A DNA stretch of 52,197 nucleotides from CAZHCG01 sp046484285 (GCA_046484285.1 JAWOBP010000226.1:1-52197), one strand, 5' to 3'. Positions 22,677 through 32,310 are shown, counted from the stretch's first letter. Numbers and translations are program-made. Notes: generated by a model not told the origin, from the sequence alone.

Positions 22677-25457
22677 TCACTCGCCGTTGTGGCGGAACCG
22701 CCAGTCGTCGTCGAAGAAGCCGGCCGCCAGCAACTCGCGCTCGTCCAGCACCAGGCCGCCGGCGCGACCCCAGTCGGAGGCGTCGTAGATCACCCAGTCC
22801 GGGAGCAGCTCGGGCAGGTGCGCGGCGTAGAAGAGGCCCGCGACAGAGGCCGCGGTGTGCACGACCACGTAGCGATCCGGGTTGAGCGGGTTGGGGTGGA
22901 TGAACGCCGCCGAGGTGGTCTCGCCTTCGAAACACCGGCCGCCGGCCTCGATCCAGCCGTCGCCGGCGCGGATCGGCAGCCGCTCGTCGATGCGATCCAG
23001 AAGCGAGTTGCCCCGCGGTGTGCCGACCAGCACCAGCGAGTGATTCTCGATGTCCTCGGCGTCGATCTCGACGTCGGCCTTGATCGGCCAGCGCACGTCC
23101 GTGCCGCGCTGGGGAACCCGCAGCTTTTCGACGAGGCGCAGGGCGAGCGCGGTCTCGTCCGGGTCGGCCGTGCCGTAGACGAACAGCAGCGGCTCGTAGA
23201 GCGCGTCTCCGATCGGTCCGGACAGACCGGGACGCTTGCAGAGCCCCTCGCAGGCCGGCGGCGTTCCGCAGAACCAGCGGTCGTCCCGCAGGGAAAAGCG
23301 GTATTCACCCGGCGGATCCTGACGCGCCATCACCGGCTGCCCGTCGATGGAGAAGACCGGGTCGCCGTCTCCGGCCAGCTCGGCGTCGCGCTCGACCGTC
23401 AGCGCGGTCGCGTTGTCGGTCTCGATCTCGAGCGAGCCGTCCGGCTTCCAGACGGCGTCGATCCGAGCCCAGGCCGCGCTGTCGGCGACGTCGTTCAGCC
23501 GCAGCCAGCGGTTGCGCCGGTAGCGCAGCCTGGCGGTGCGCAGTGTGACGTGCCGCGGGTGGGCCGGGCGGCGGAAGGCGCGCAGGTGACGGAAGGCCCA
23601 CAGGTCGGCGTAACGCTCGGACCAGACGTCGTGGTCGCTGTCCGGCGTCTCGTAGGTCACGTCGAAGCCGCGCTCGCGGTAGGCCTCGACCAGCACCTCG
23701 GAGTGGCGCGGGTTGTCACGGGTGCCGTGCACCACGTGCAGCGGCAGGTGGCGCCCGTTGTCGGCCCAGCTCGCGTTGGAGCGAAACTCGGCCAGGAAAC
23801 GTTCCCAGGGTTCCAGCTCGACTCCCTGCAGCGAGCTGTAGACCGAGAGGCTGTGGTAGCCGCACAGCGTAACGGCCGCGGCGAAGCGGCCCGGGTAGTG
23901 CAGCGGCAGCGAAGCGGCGCCGATCCCGCCCATCGACATGCCGGTCACGTAGATCTTGTCGGGGTGGATGCGGTAGCGCTCCTCGACGCGTTCGATCACC
24001 TCCCAAAGATCGACCTCTCCGTAGGCGCGGTAGCCCGAGCTGCCGAAGCCGTTCGGGGCCACGGCGAACATCGGCGCCGGGTCGGTGGCCCTGGGATAGC
24101 GGCTGCGCCGGCGCCGGCTCTCGTCCTCCTCGAGCGGTTCGCCGAACAGGATCTGCATCATCTGCACCGGCGTGCCGTTCAGCCCGTGCAGCGCCACCAC
24201 CAGCGAGAAACGCCCCTCGCCCTCGTCCCGCCAGGCGTGGGGCACGTACAGCGCGTAGTGGTGCAGCCGGCCGTCGACCGAGGAGCGATATCCGCGGCGC
24301 TGCAGACCGCGCTCGTCGGCGAAGGGATCTTCTCCTTCGGCGACCGCCTCGGCGAGTTGCAGCGCCCGCCTGCTCTCGCGTCCGATGTAGCGGAAGTCGC
24401 CGTCGCCCGACTCGATCAGGCCCCGCAGGTGGTCGACGCGCCACGCTGCGCTCTCCAGGCTGGTGCGCGGGACGTCATTCCGTTCGGAGGCGCGATCGAG
24501 CAGGCCTCGCGCCTCGGACAAGCGTGCCAGGTCGTCCATCCGCAAGCCGATTCGCGCCCGGATCCTCCGCCCGTCCAGGCCGACCTCGATCCGCCAGGGC
24601 GCGCGCTCTCCGCTCGCCTCGAGCTCGGTCAGCAGGTAGCTGACCGGACCGCCGGCGCCGCACTCCAGCTCGATTTCGCTCTTGGCCGGCGAGCCCGGGC
24701 CCGCGAAGCTCAGCGCTGCCGTACGGTCCGCCAGCACCGGTCGTCCCCCGGGGAAGTCGAGCCAGGCGCGAGCCAGCGCGGTGCCGGTGCTCAGATCCGG
24801 CCAGCGCGCCAGATCGAGCCGCGCGCAACGGCGAAACGCGCGCGGTGCCTGATCGCCGGCGCCGGGGATCACGACTCGCACGTGGCGAGCGCGGAGATGC
24901 TGCTCGTCCAGCAGCCCGAGGCGGAAGCGCCAGCGGCGGCCCCGGCCGCGCCAGAGGCGAACGACCACGAGGCTGTCGCCGGCCGGCAGCTCCAGCTCCA
25001 CCCGATCGGTGTCCGCGCGAAAAGGTCGCTGAAGGTCGCGGCGCAAAACCGGCCGGCCGTCGTGCCAGATCTCCACGCCGTCGTGGCTGCCGACGCTCAG
25101 CAGGACCCGCCGCGCCTCGTCGCTGCGCAGCAGCGCGGCCAGGTAGGTGACGGCCGGTCCTCCGCTGCTCAATCGCACTTCCTCGCCGTCCTCGGCGTGC
25201 AGTCGCCAGCGGCCGCCCGGACCGCGCTCGCCCTCTCGCGGCGGTTCGGAAAGCTCTCCGGCGTCGAGCGGATCCCAGCCGGCCACGCCGCCCTCGCCGC
25301 GTCTGATTCCGAGCGGAGCGGCGATCGGTCCCAGCTCGAGCCAGATAGCCACGGCTCCGTCCGGTCCGGGAACCGCGACCAGATCGTCTTCCGCCGGCTC
25401 GGCCGCGGCCGCGACCGGAGCGGCTAGGCAGGCGATGAGGGCGAGCGACGCGATCAA
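22677..25457 (-). CDS. Large exported esterase/PHB-depolymerase-type alpha/beta hydrolase
   Basis: A 926-residue protein when begun at the TTG of 25457, which overlaps the upstream stop (TTGA). A signal peptide, MIASLALIACLAAPVAAAA, follows; the true start is uncertain, as a CTG four codons upstream would add an Arg. Residues 20-370 are beta-rich and unknown. Residues 385-640 are an alpha/beta hydrolase of the PHB-depolymerase/feruloyl-esterase type: LHGLNGTP near 424-430, nucleophile Ser508 in GMSMGG, candidate Asp in HGTRDNP (577-583) and His609 in SDHD. The C-terminal 280 residues have no recognised domain; they include a Cys-containing segment (FCGTPPACEGLCKRPG). Probably periplasmic or secreted. 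Confidence 0.78.
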   Translation of the reverse strand: MIASLALIACLAAPVAAAAEPAEDDLVAVPGPDGAVAIWLELGPIAAPLGIRRGEGGVAGWDPLDAGELSEPPREGERGPGGRWRLHAEDGEEVRLSSGGPAVTYLAALLRSDEARRVLLSVGSHDGVEIWHDGRPVLRRDLQRPFRADTDRVELELPAGDSLVVVRLWRGRGRRWRFRLGLLDEQHLRARHVRVVIPGAGDQAPRAFRRCARLDLARWPDLSTGTALARAWLDFPGGRPVLADRTAALSFAGPGSPAKSEIELECGAGGPVSYLLTELEASGERAPWRIEVGLDGRRIRARIGLRMDDLARLSEARGLLDRASERNDVPRTSLESAAWRVDHLRGLIESGDGDFRYIGRESRRALQLAEAVAEGEDPFADERGLQRRGYRSSVDGRLHHYALYVPHAWRDEGEGRFSLVVALHGLNGTPVQMMQILFGEPLEEDESRRRRSRYPRATDPAPMFAVAPNGFGSSGYRAYGEVDLWEVIERVEERYRIHPDKIYVTGMSMGGIGAASLPLHYPGRFAAAVTLCGYHSLSVYSSLQGVELEPWERFLAEFRSNASWADNGRHLPLHVVHGTRDNPRHSEVLVEAYRERGFDVTYETPDSDHDVWSERYADLWAFRHLRAFRRPAHPRHVTLRTARLRYRRNRWLRLNDVADSAAWARIDAVWKPDGSLEIETDNATALTVERDAELAGDGDPVFSIDGQPVMARQDPPGEYRFSLRDDRWFCGTPPACEGLCKRPGLSGPIGDALYEPLLFVYGTADPDETALALRLVEKLRVPQRGTDVRWPIKADVEIDAEDIENHSLVLVGTPRGNSLLDRIDERLPIRAGDGWIEAGGRCFEGETTSAAFIHPNPLNPDRYVVVHTAASVAGLFYAAHLPELLPDWVIYDASDWGRAGGLVLDERELLAAGFFDDDWRFRHNGE

Positions 25458-25900
25458 GCGCGTTTGCAGATCAGGCGGCGCGGACCGTCCTCGAAAGCGA
25501 CGTTCACCTTGTCGGCGCCGAGCATTTCGGTCACGACACCGAGCCCGAATTGGGGGTGCTCGATCAGGCCCCCGACGCCGAGATCCAGACCGGCGTCGTA
25601 CGGTCTCGCCTCGGAGAGATCGCGCCCCTCGATCAGGCGTCGGAACTCCCGGGCCGGATTGGACGAGGCGCGGGAGCGCGATTTGCGGTGGCGCGGGGCC
25701 TTTTTCTTGTCGCCCGACGCCATCCGGCGCAGGGCCGCCTTGGCTCGATCGCGGGGCATGCGCATCGGTCCCTCTGCTCCGCATTGACGGCAGCGGACCG
25801 ATTTCACCTGCATCCCTTCCATTTCCAGCACGGTGTGCACGGTGTCTTTTCCACAGCTCGAGCAGTAGGCATCCACGGGGTTTCCAGGTACGTACGGCAA
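25454..25900 (-). CDS. Zinc-ribbon protein with Tudor/SH3-like C-terminus
   Basis: A 148-residue protein. Two Cys pairs, CSSC (13-16) and CRQC (37-40), form a four-cysteine zinc ribbon. A basic linker of about 50 residues (KKKAPRHRKSRSRASS) follows. The last 45 residues read GGLIEHPQFGLGVVTEMLG and then DKVNVAFEDGPRRLICKRA, a small beta-barrel pattern found at UvrD C-termini and in CarD/Tudor-like modules. A nucleic-acid or RNA-polymerase contact is plausible; this is inference. Its stop overlaps the start of the esterase gene by 4 bp. The 145-bp gap on its upstream side separates it from the Cys-rich lipoprotein gene. Confidence 0.72.
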   Translation of the reverse strand: MPYVPGNPVDAYCSSCGKDTVHTVLEMEGMQVKSVRCRQCGAEGPMRMPRDRAKAALRRMASGDKKKAPRHRKSRSRASSNPAREFRRLIEGRDLSEARPYDAGLDLGVGGLIEHPQFGLGVVTEMLGADKVNVAFEDGPRRLICKRA

Positions 25901-26045
25901 GGTGGCTCACTTCCTTGTTGTTTCGTCGTTTCCGAGCTGACCCCCCGTTCGTCCGCGGGCGCGCGCAATGCGGGCCGGTTCGCCCGACCGCTGGCGCGGG
26001 CGCCCAGGCTTCGTCACTGTCGGCGATCTCTTCGCCAGGCTCCAT

Positions 26046-26795
26046 CTAGAACGGTGCGCAGCACCATCCGCTGTCGGGACATCCCGCGTGGAAGCCGAAC
26101 ATCCCCGAGCATTCGCTCTCCTCGCAGGTCAGCATGTCGCCCATGCTCGCGCCGGCCTCGGCGCAGGCGTTCTCGTCGATGCAGCAGTTGAGGCCCTCGG
26201 CGCAGTTGGCTTGCTCGAGGCTGCTGATCATTCCGGCCGGGCAGGCCTCGGTGTCGGGCGTGCAGGTCCCGTGGATGGGGACCATCTCGGCGACGGTCAC
26301 CGTGCATTGCTCTCCCTCCTGGGCCTCGTCCTGCGGGATGTCGACCGGAACGCAGCACCAGCCGCTGTCGGGACAGCCCAGCTGTACGCCCATCTCTCCG
26401 GGGCACACGCTCTCCTGGCAGCTGAGCATGCCCGAGCCCAGAGAGTCGCATTGATCTGTTCCGATGCAGCAGACCTGGCCCTCCTCCTCGCAGTCGCCCT
26501 GCTCGTTGCCTTCGACCACGCCGCCCTCGCAGGGGTCGTCGGCGGGCTGGCAGGCGCCGAACAGCGGAGTGCCCATCCCGCCGAAATCGACCGAACAGGA
26601 CGTCGAGGCTCCGGTGTCCGTGTCCGCGTCGGTGTCGGCGTCTGCGTCGCTGTCCGCGTCGGTATCGGCGTCCGCGTCGCTGTCCGCGTCGGCGTCGGTG
26701 CCGGCGTCCGCGTCTCCGGTATCGTCGTCCCCGCAGGCGGCCGTTCCCAGGCCGGCGGCCAGCAAGAGCGCCATCATTATCTTCCATCCGTTCAT
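26046..26795 (-). CDS. Cys-rich lipoprotein with Asp/Ala/Thr/Ser linker
   Basis: A 249-residue protein. AAGGAGGT before the ATG is a strong ribosome site. Residues 1-20 are a signal peptide and Cys21 the lipid anchor (LGTAAC). Residues 23-61 are an acidic linker of alternating Asp with Ala, Ser or Thr. The rest is Cys-rich and composed of two halves, each ending CPDSGWCC(V/A)P (around 147-156 and 239-249) and each with an upstream CCI[GD] pair and an SC/TCEES element, so they are duplicated disulfide-rich domains. Presumably exposed on the cell surface at the end of a stiff, charged spacer. One of three such linker lipoproteins in the window. Confidence 0.82.
   Translation of the reverse strand: MNGWKIMMALLLAAGLGTAACGDDDTGDADAGTDADADSDADADTDADSDADADTDADTDTGASTSCSVDFGGMGTPLFGACQPADDPCEGGVVEGNEQGDCEEEGQVCCIGTDQCDSLGSGMLSCQESVCPGEMGVQLGCPDSGWCCVPVDIPQDEAQEGEQCTVTVAEMVPIHGTCTPDTEACPAGMISSLEQANCAEGLNCCIDENACAEAGASMGDMLTCEESECSGMFGFHAGCPDSGWCCAPF
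26613..26729 (-). repeat. Asp-Ala/Ser/Thr linker repeat in the Cys-rich lipoprotein gene
   Basis: The coding DNA consists of imperfect 6-bp units (GACGCG, GACAGC, GACACC type in the coding strand). Length changes in units of 6 bp keep the frame. Confidence 0.85.
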
Positions 26796-26832
26796 CGCAA
26801 AACCTCCTTGGAGTATTTCCCCATTGAGCACG

Positions 26833-26861
26833 AGTATAGAACCGATGCGCCCCGGAGGAAA
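26833..26861 (-). promoter_or_regulatory. Putative promoter of the Cys-rich lipoprotein gene
   Basis: On the minus strand a weak -35-like TTTCCT (26861-26856) is separated by 17 bp from TATACT (26838-26833), 37 nt before the start codon. The -10 context GTTCTATACT also occurs before recC. Pattern match only. Confidence 0.4.
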
Positions 26862-26869
26862 GCGTTTCG

Positions 26870-28681
26870 CTACACAGACAGCTCGTCGCGCAGGCCGGAG
26901 GGGCGCTCGACCGGGGTCGCGACCGCTTCCGCGACCTGCTCGCGCGAGGCGAGCAGCACCACCTTGCGCCGCGCGCGGGTGACCGCCGTGTAGAGCAGCT
27001 CGCGCGAGAGGACCGGCGAACTCCGGCGCGGCAGCAGCACGGCCACCTCCTCGAGCTCCGAGCCCTGCGCCTTGTGCACCGTGGTCGCGTAGGCCGTCTG
27101 GTGCGCGGGCAGGCGCGCCGCGGCCACGCTCCGTATGCCTTCGGCCGAGTCGAGCCACAGCCAGACGCGACCCTGGTCGTCGACCACCGCGACTCCGTCG
27201 TCGCCGTTGTAGACCTCCAGCTCGTAGTCGTTGCGCAGGATCATCACCGGCCGGCCGGAGTACCAGCGCAGCGCCGGCGCGATTCCGCTCAGTCGCAGCA
27301 GCTTCGACTCCACCTCTGCGGCCAGGCGCTCGGCTCCGTCGGGACCGCGGCGATGGGCGGCCAGCAGGCGGAAGCGCCGCAGCTCTTTCAGCCGGTCGGC
27401 CGGATCCTCTCGTCTCAACAGCAAAGAGAAACCCCGCACCGCCAGCTCGACAGCACGCCGGACGCGCCGCTCGGGGTCACCTTCGTCGACCAGCCGTACC
27501 TGCGGGAGCTCGGGGTCGTCGAGCACCTCCAGCGTTCGCCGAGGATCGCCGGAGTTGATCGCAGCGGCCAGATCGCCGATCCCGGCGCCGAAGCGGAAGG
27601 AGTGCTCCAGCTGAGCCACGCGGCCGACCAGCGCGGACCGCGGCGCGCCGTCCGCCTCGGGAGCCGCGCCGCCGCAGATGTCGCCGAACGCGGCGCCGGC
27701 CTCCACCGAGGCGAGCTGGTTGCGGTCACCGACCAGAATCAAACGCGCGCGGCGCGGCACCGCCTCGACCAGCTGAGCCAGCAGAGCCAGATCGACCATC
27801 GAGCACTCGTCGACCACCACCACGTCGGCAAAGAGCGGGTTGTCGAGACCGAAGCGCATCCGGCCCGAGCCTCGCGGGTTCCAGCCCAGCGCGCGGTGAA
27901 TGGTCGCCGCCTCGCGCGGAATGCAGTCCAGAGCGCGCCGCTCGCTGGAGATGCCGTCCGCGCTGTCGGGATCGACACTGCGCCGGATAGACTCGGCCAG
28001 GCGCGCCGCCGCCTTGCCGGTGGGGGCCAGCAGCGCGATGCGGGGCGGGGCCTCGCCGCGGGCCAGCGCGCGTTCCGCCAGCAGCGCCAGGATGCGCGCC
28101 ACGGTCGTCGTCTTGCCGGTCCCCGGACCGCCGGAGATTACGGTCAGCAGGCCGCCGACCGCGATTCGCGCCGCCTCGCGTTGCCCCGCGACTCCTCGGC
28201 CTCGAGGATCGATGCCGGGATCGGCCGCGGCGGGAAAGAGTCGCTCCAGGTCCTTCGGGTCGACCTCCGAGTCGTCCGCCGAAGGCGCCGCACAGCGCGC
28301 CAGCACCTCGCGCGCCAGCCGGTGCTGGAAGTTCCAGTAGCGGTGGAGGTAGAGACGGCCGGCGCCGTCCAGCACCAGCGGGGTGTGATCGTTTCCGTCG
28401 CCCACTGCCGGGCTGGACTCGAGCGCCGCGATCCAGCTTTCGGCCACCGGCCAGCTCGGCCTGGGATCGCCAGTGTCGATCTCCAGATCCACCCGGCCAC
28501 CGCCCAGTCGCCGCAGGTCGGCGCAGACGCTCCCGGCCGCAGTGGCACGGCTCGTCTCGGCGACGCCGAGAGCCAGCAGAGGATCCTCGTGTCCTGCCAA
28601 GCGGACAACGGTGCGCGCCAGCTCCGCGTCGAGGCGCGAGAAATGGCCGGCGGCAAGCAGGTCTTCGACGCGTGCGATCAC
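26870..28681 (-). CDS. recD: Exodeoxyribonuclease V alpha subunit RecD
   Basis: A 603-residue SF1 helicase, close to the usual 600 residues. Walker A GGPGTGKT is at 184-191. APTGKAAARLAESI follows, then VVVVDECSMVDLALLAQLV (Walker B), LILVGDRNQLASVEAGAAFGD, and the C-terminal HKAQGSELEEVAV and ELLYTAVTRAR motifs. It moves 5'-3' on DNA ends as part of RecBCD, which processes double-strand breaks for RecA. GTG overlaps the recB stop (GTGA). The minus-strand order recC-recB-recD and the lack of a ptrA insertion differ from E. coli. Confidence 0.96.
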   Translation of the reverse strand: MIARVEDLLAAGHFSRLDAELARTVVRLAGHEDPLLALGVAETSRATAAGSVCADLRRLGGGRVDLEIDTGDPRPSWPVAESWIAALESSPAVGDGNDHTPLVLDGAGRLYLHRYWNFQHRLAREVLARCAAPSADDSEVDPKDLERLFPAAADPGIDPRGRGVAGQREAARIAVGGLLTVISGGPGTGKTTTVARILALLAERALARGEAPPRIALLAPTGKAAARLAESIRRSVDPDSADGISSERRALDCIPREAATIHRALGWNPRGSGRMRFGLDNPLFADVVVVDECSMVDLALLAQLVEAVPRRARLILVGDRNQLASVEAGAAFGDICGGAAPEADGAPRSALVGRVAQLEHSFRFGAGIGDLAAAINSGDPRRTLEVLDDPELPQVRLVDEGDPERRVRRAVELAVRGFSLLLRREDPADRLKELRRFRLLAAHRRGPDGAERLAAEVESKLLRLSGIAPALRWYSGRPVMILRNDYELEVYNGDDGVAVVDDQGRVWLWLDSAEGIRSVAAARLPAHQTAYATTVHKAQGSELEEVAVLLPRRSSPVLSRELLYTAVTRARRKVVLLASREQVAEAVATPVERPSGLRDELSV

Positions 28682-31600
28682 GACTCGCCTCCCTCGATAC
28701 GGGCCGGCGGAAAGAGGCGGTCGAGAGCGGCGATCGATTCCGCCGAAGGCCGCGCGCAAAACACTCCGGCGCCGGCACCGCGCTCCGGATGCATTCCCCT
28801 GAGGAAGAGGTAGATCATCCCGCCCAGCTTCTGCGCGATCCCGGTGCCGGGCAGCCTGCCGCGCAGAAGACGATCGAGCGCCAGTGCGTAGAGGCGGGAT
28901 TGCAGGTGGTAGTGGTGCGTTTCCATCTCTGCTTCGAGCTCGGCCGGCGAGTAGTCGCTCCAGCGCGGACCGAGGTGATTGGACTTGTAGTCGGCCAGAT
29001 AGTAGCGGCCGCGCCATTCGAAGACCAGGTCGATGAAGCCGCGCAGCGTGCCCGGAGGAATCTCGCCCAGCGCCGCCAGCTTTTCCAGGTAGCCGGAGCT
29101 CGGCGCGTCCGGGCCGCGGCCGATCGCCTCGGCCACCAGATCTGTCGCGACCGGAGCTTCGACCGGAAGCGCGAACTCGAGCTCGACCGCCCGAGCCGAG
29201 CTCGCGATATCCGCCAGTCGCGGGCCGTCGCCGTCGGGATCGAGCGGGACGCGGGCCGCCGCCTCCAGCGCCTCGGCTACCGGGACGGCCCAGCGCGCCG
29301 CGTCCAGCCCGCCGGCCGCGAGCCGCCCGGCTGAAAGCTTCTCCAGCTCGGCGCGATTTCCGCCGGCCAGATCGGCGCGCTCCAGTATCTCGTGCAAACA
29401 GATTCCGGTCCGCGCTCCGGCGGGGAGCTCGGCCAGCGGCACCGTCTCCCCGGCCAGCGGCGCCGCTGTCGAAGTCGCGACGCTCGCCGCTCCGTCCCGG
29501 TCCGCCTCGGTCTCCCGGCCGCGGGAGGCGATCGCGGAGAAGCTGGAGACGAACCGCGAGCGCGGCAGCTTTCTCTCCAGGCGCCTCGCCTCCAGAGCCG
29601 ATTCGCCGGCGCGTGGGCTCGCTGTACGGCGAGCGCCGCGATCTCGCAGCTCGGAGACGCCCACCGCGCCTCCGGAATCGGCCGAGAGCCGCTCCAGCTC
29701 CTGGCGCAGCTCGTCCGCGGCGAGGTCCTTCAGCCGTTTTTCCACCCCGGCCGGCGAATCGCCTCCGAAGCGACCGTGCAGCAGCCAGCCCAGCGCCGAG
29801 CTGTTTTTCGCGCAGGGTCCGCCCCAGACCAGGCGACACTGCTGCCTGGCGCGGGTCAGGCCGACGTAGAGCATCCGCACGTTCTCGGCGAAGTCCTCGT
29901 CTTTCCTGCGTTGCTGGCGCTCCTTGCGACGCCGGCGGTCGAGGTCCAGGCAGGGCCGATCGCCGCGGTCCGGATCGTGGAAGACGAAGTACTTTTCGCT
30001 GGTTGCGGATGGTGCCTTCTTCCAGGAAAACGGAAGGTAGACCACGGGGAACTCCAGGCCCTTGCTCTTGTGCAGGGTGATGATCCGCACCGCGCGGGCG
30101 TCGCTGTCGAGATGGAGCTGCACCGATTCCCGATTGTCGGATTTTTTCTCCGCCATCCGCGCTTCGAGCCAGCGCACCGCTCCGGTTGCGCTCAGCCGCT
30201 CGCGCTGCGAGGCGGAGTGGACCAGGTCCACCAGGTGGCGCACGTTGGTAGCCCTGCGCTCACCGTCGGGCAGCGAGACCAGGCGCGCCAGCACGGATAC
30301 GCCGGGCGCGACCTCGTGGTCGAGCACCGCCCAGACCGCGCGGACGAAGCCGTCGCGATCCCACTGCTCGCGCCAGCGCCTAAAGCGCTCCACCCAGGCT
30401 TCCCAGCTTTCCTCGTCGCGGAGCAGAGCGTCGATCGCCGCGGCGTCCAGCCCGAGCAGGTCGGTCGCCAGCGCGGCGCGAACGATCCCGCCGTCGGCCG
30501 GATCGGCCAGCGCGGCGAGCAGGGCGAAAACGTCGTTTGCCTCCCGGCTCGCCAGCACGCTCCTGTCGCTCCAGGGCACTCCCGGGATTCCGCGCCGGCG
30601 CAACGCCTCCTGGACCTCGAAGGACAGATCGTTCTTGGGAACCAGCACTGCCACGTCCGAAGGCTCGAGGGCTCTGCCGCCCAGCTCGGCTCGCGACAGC
30701 AGCCGCGCCAGGTCGTCCGCGATCAGCTCGGACAGGATTGCGCTGTCGGGGCCGGCGTTGGACCCGGAGCCGGGCGGCTTGACGGATTGATCCGGGACCA
30801 GGATCTCGACGCCAGACGCCTGCTTCTCGCCGATTCGCAGGTTGTTCTCGGCGCCGGGGCGGGGCGCGACCGGAGGCGCCGAGATGCGCGGATCGACGAA
30901 TGGATTGTCGAGACCGGCCAGCAGCGAGTTGACCGCCCCGATCGGGATCGGATCGGAGCGCCAGTTGACGCCCAGCGTGTGGCGCCGACCGGCCTCGGCC
31001 GCGGCGGCCAGGTAGGTGAAGACATCGCCGCCGCGGAACGAGTAGATCGCCTGCTTGGGATCGCCGATCAGGAACAGCGTCCGTTTCCCGTCGCCGAACA
31101 GGCGGCGGAAGATGCGCCACTGGACGCGATCGGTGTCCTGGAATTCGTCGATCAGGGCGGCCCGGTAGCGATCTCGCAGCTCGCGGGTCAGGCGTTCCCC
31201 GCGGCCGGGGCCTTCCAGCGCGCGGTCCAGCTCGTGGAGCAGGTCGTCGAAAGAGAGCGTGCGGGTCTCGGCGCGGCGCTCGGCCAGCAGCTCGCGGGTG
31301 CCGAGAAAAGCGCGGCGCTCCACCTCCTGGACGCGCCGTTCCAGATGAAGCTCCAGCTCCTCGGCGGCGCCCGCCAGCTCCTCGAGCGCGTCGAAGCAGG
31401 GGTGTCGTACGAAGCGGCCTTCCAGCTCGGCCTTCTTGTTGGCTTTTTCGACAAGACTGGTCGCGCTCAGTTTGCGCAGGGATTCGAAGCTCCCGCGCGG
31501 CGGACGCGAGGCGGCCAGCATCCCGTCGATCTCTCCGGCCCACCGCTGCACCTTGTCGGCATTGTATGTATTTTTCGTGATATCGCCCGCCTCTATCGCA

Positions 31601-32310
31601 GCGAGCAGCCTGGCCAGCGCCTCGTCCCTTCCGCTGCGCCACGCCTCGGCGGCGCGGCAAAACGCGCCGGAGACGTCGGGACCTTCTCCGCCAGCGACCG
31701 GCTCTCCGCCCCGCGGCTCCAGGTCGGGCTGCGAAGCCGCGAGCTTGACAAGCTCGAGCAGAGTCTCGGGACCCCCGAGCAGGTTCACCAGACCCTGGGC
31801 AAGATCCGGGTCGGCGCCGTCGGCCTCGCGCGCCCAGATGTCGAACGCCAGCTCGCGCAGCAACGGCTCGCGGTCCGGATCGAGCTCGGCGTCGAGCGGA
31901 GCGCCGCTTTCGAAGGCGTGCTCGGCCAGCGCCCTCCGGCAGAAGGCGTGGATCGTCAGCACCGCGGCGCGGTCGAAGTCGCGCAGAGCCGCCTCGATCC
32001 GCGCCAGTGCCTCGCTTTCGACCGGCTTCAGCCGTTCGGCCAGGCGCCGATCCCCGTCGTCGATCGAAGGCCGTTGCTCGCCCTTCAGCGCGCGGCGAAC
32101 GCTTTGCAGGCGCCGCCGGATCACGCCCCGCATCTCGGCCGTGGCCGCCTCGGTGAAGGTCACGACCAGCAGCTGGTCGATCGCGATCCCGGCCTCGGCG
32201 AGTAGGCGCGCGGCCAGCAGCCCGATGTTGTAGGTCTTGCCGGTGCCGGCGCTGGCCTCCACCAAGTGAATCCCGCCCAGCGGAGTTTCGATCGGATCGA
32301 GCTGCTTCAC
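28678..32310 (-). CDS. recB: Exodeoxyribonuclease V beta subunit RecB
   Basis: A 1210-residue protein with the usual length and order of RecB. Starts near EASAGTGKTYNIG (Walker A, residues 18-30). Helicase motifs VVTFTEAATAEMR, RAALIDEFQDTDRVQWRIF, LFLIGDPKQAIYSFRGGDVFTYL, HKSKGLEFPVVYLPF and LYVGLTRARQQC follow in order. The C-terminal nuclease has RGFIDLVFEWRGRYYLADYKSN (cut here from the longer segment) with the Asp-Asp-Lys nuclease triad pattern, then the QxxxY motif HLQSRLYALAL. GTG start at 32310 overlaps the recC stop (GTGA). The nuclease and helicase look intact. Confidence 0.97.
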   Translation of the reverse strand: MKQLDPIETPLGGIHLVEASAGTGKTYNIGLLAARLLAEAGIAIDQLLVVTFTEAATAEMRGVIRRRLQSVRRALKGEQRPSIDDGDRRLAERLKPVESEALARIEAALRDFDRAAVLTIHAFCRRALAEHAFESGAPLDAELDPDREPLLRELAFDIWAREADGADPDLAQGLVNLLGGPETLLELVKLAASQPDLEPRGGEPVAGGEGPDVSGAFCRAAEAWRSGRDEALARLLAAIEAGDITKNTYNADKVQRWAGEIDGMLAASRPPRGSFESLRKLSATSLVEKANKKAELEGRFVRHPCFDALEELAGAAEELELHLERRVQEVERRAFLGTRELLAERRAETRTLSFDDLLHELDRALEGPGRGERLTRELRDRYRAALIDEFQDTDRVQWRIFRRLFGDGKRTLFLIGDPKQAIYSFRGGDVFTYLAAAAEAGRRHTLGVNWRSDPIPIGAVNSLLAGLDNPFVDPRISAPPVAPRPGAENNLRIGEKQASGVEILVPDQSVKPPGSGSNAGPDSAILSELIADDLARLLSRAELGGRALEPSDVAVLVPKNDLSFEVQEALRRRGIPGVPWSDRSVLASREANDVFALLAALADPADGGIVRAALATDLLGLDAAAIDALLRDEESWEAWVERFRRWREQWDRDGFVRAVWAVLDHEVAPGVSVLARLVSLPDGERRATNVRHLVDLVHSASQRERLSATGAVRWLEARMAEKKSDNRESVQLHLDSDARAVRIITLHKSKGLEFPVVYLPFSWKKAPSATSEKYFVFHDPDRGDRPCLDLDRRRRKERQQRRKDEDFAENVRMLYVGLTRARQQCRLVWGGPCAKNSSALGWLLHGRFGGDSPAGVEKRLKDLAADELRQELERLSADSGGAVGVSELRDRGARRTASPRAGESALEARRLERKLPRSRFVSSFSAIASRGRETEADRDGAASVATSTAAPLAGETVPLAELPAGARTGICLHEILERADLAGGNRAELEKLSAGRLAAGGLDAARWAVPVAEALEAAARVPLDPDGDGPRLADIASSARAVELEFALPVEAPVATDLVAEAIGRGPDAPSSGYLEKLAALGEIPPGTLRGFIDLVFEWRGRYYLADYKSNHLGPRWSDYSPAELEAEMETHHYHLQSRLYALALDRLLRGRLPGTGIAQKLGGMIYLFLRGMHPERGAGAGVFCARPSAESIAALDRLFPPARIEGGES

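Noticed and set aside
22689..25427. Very long plus-strand frame (912 codons) opposite the esterase gene
   Set aside because: It has low-complexity Val/Gln/His/Arg-rich sequence, no domain and no ribosome site; it is the shadow of the minus-strand gene in G+C-rich DNA. Similar shadows exist opposite recB, recC and the RND pump and were left out.
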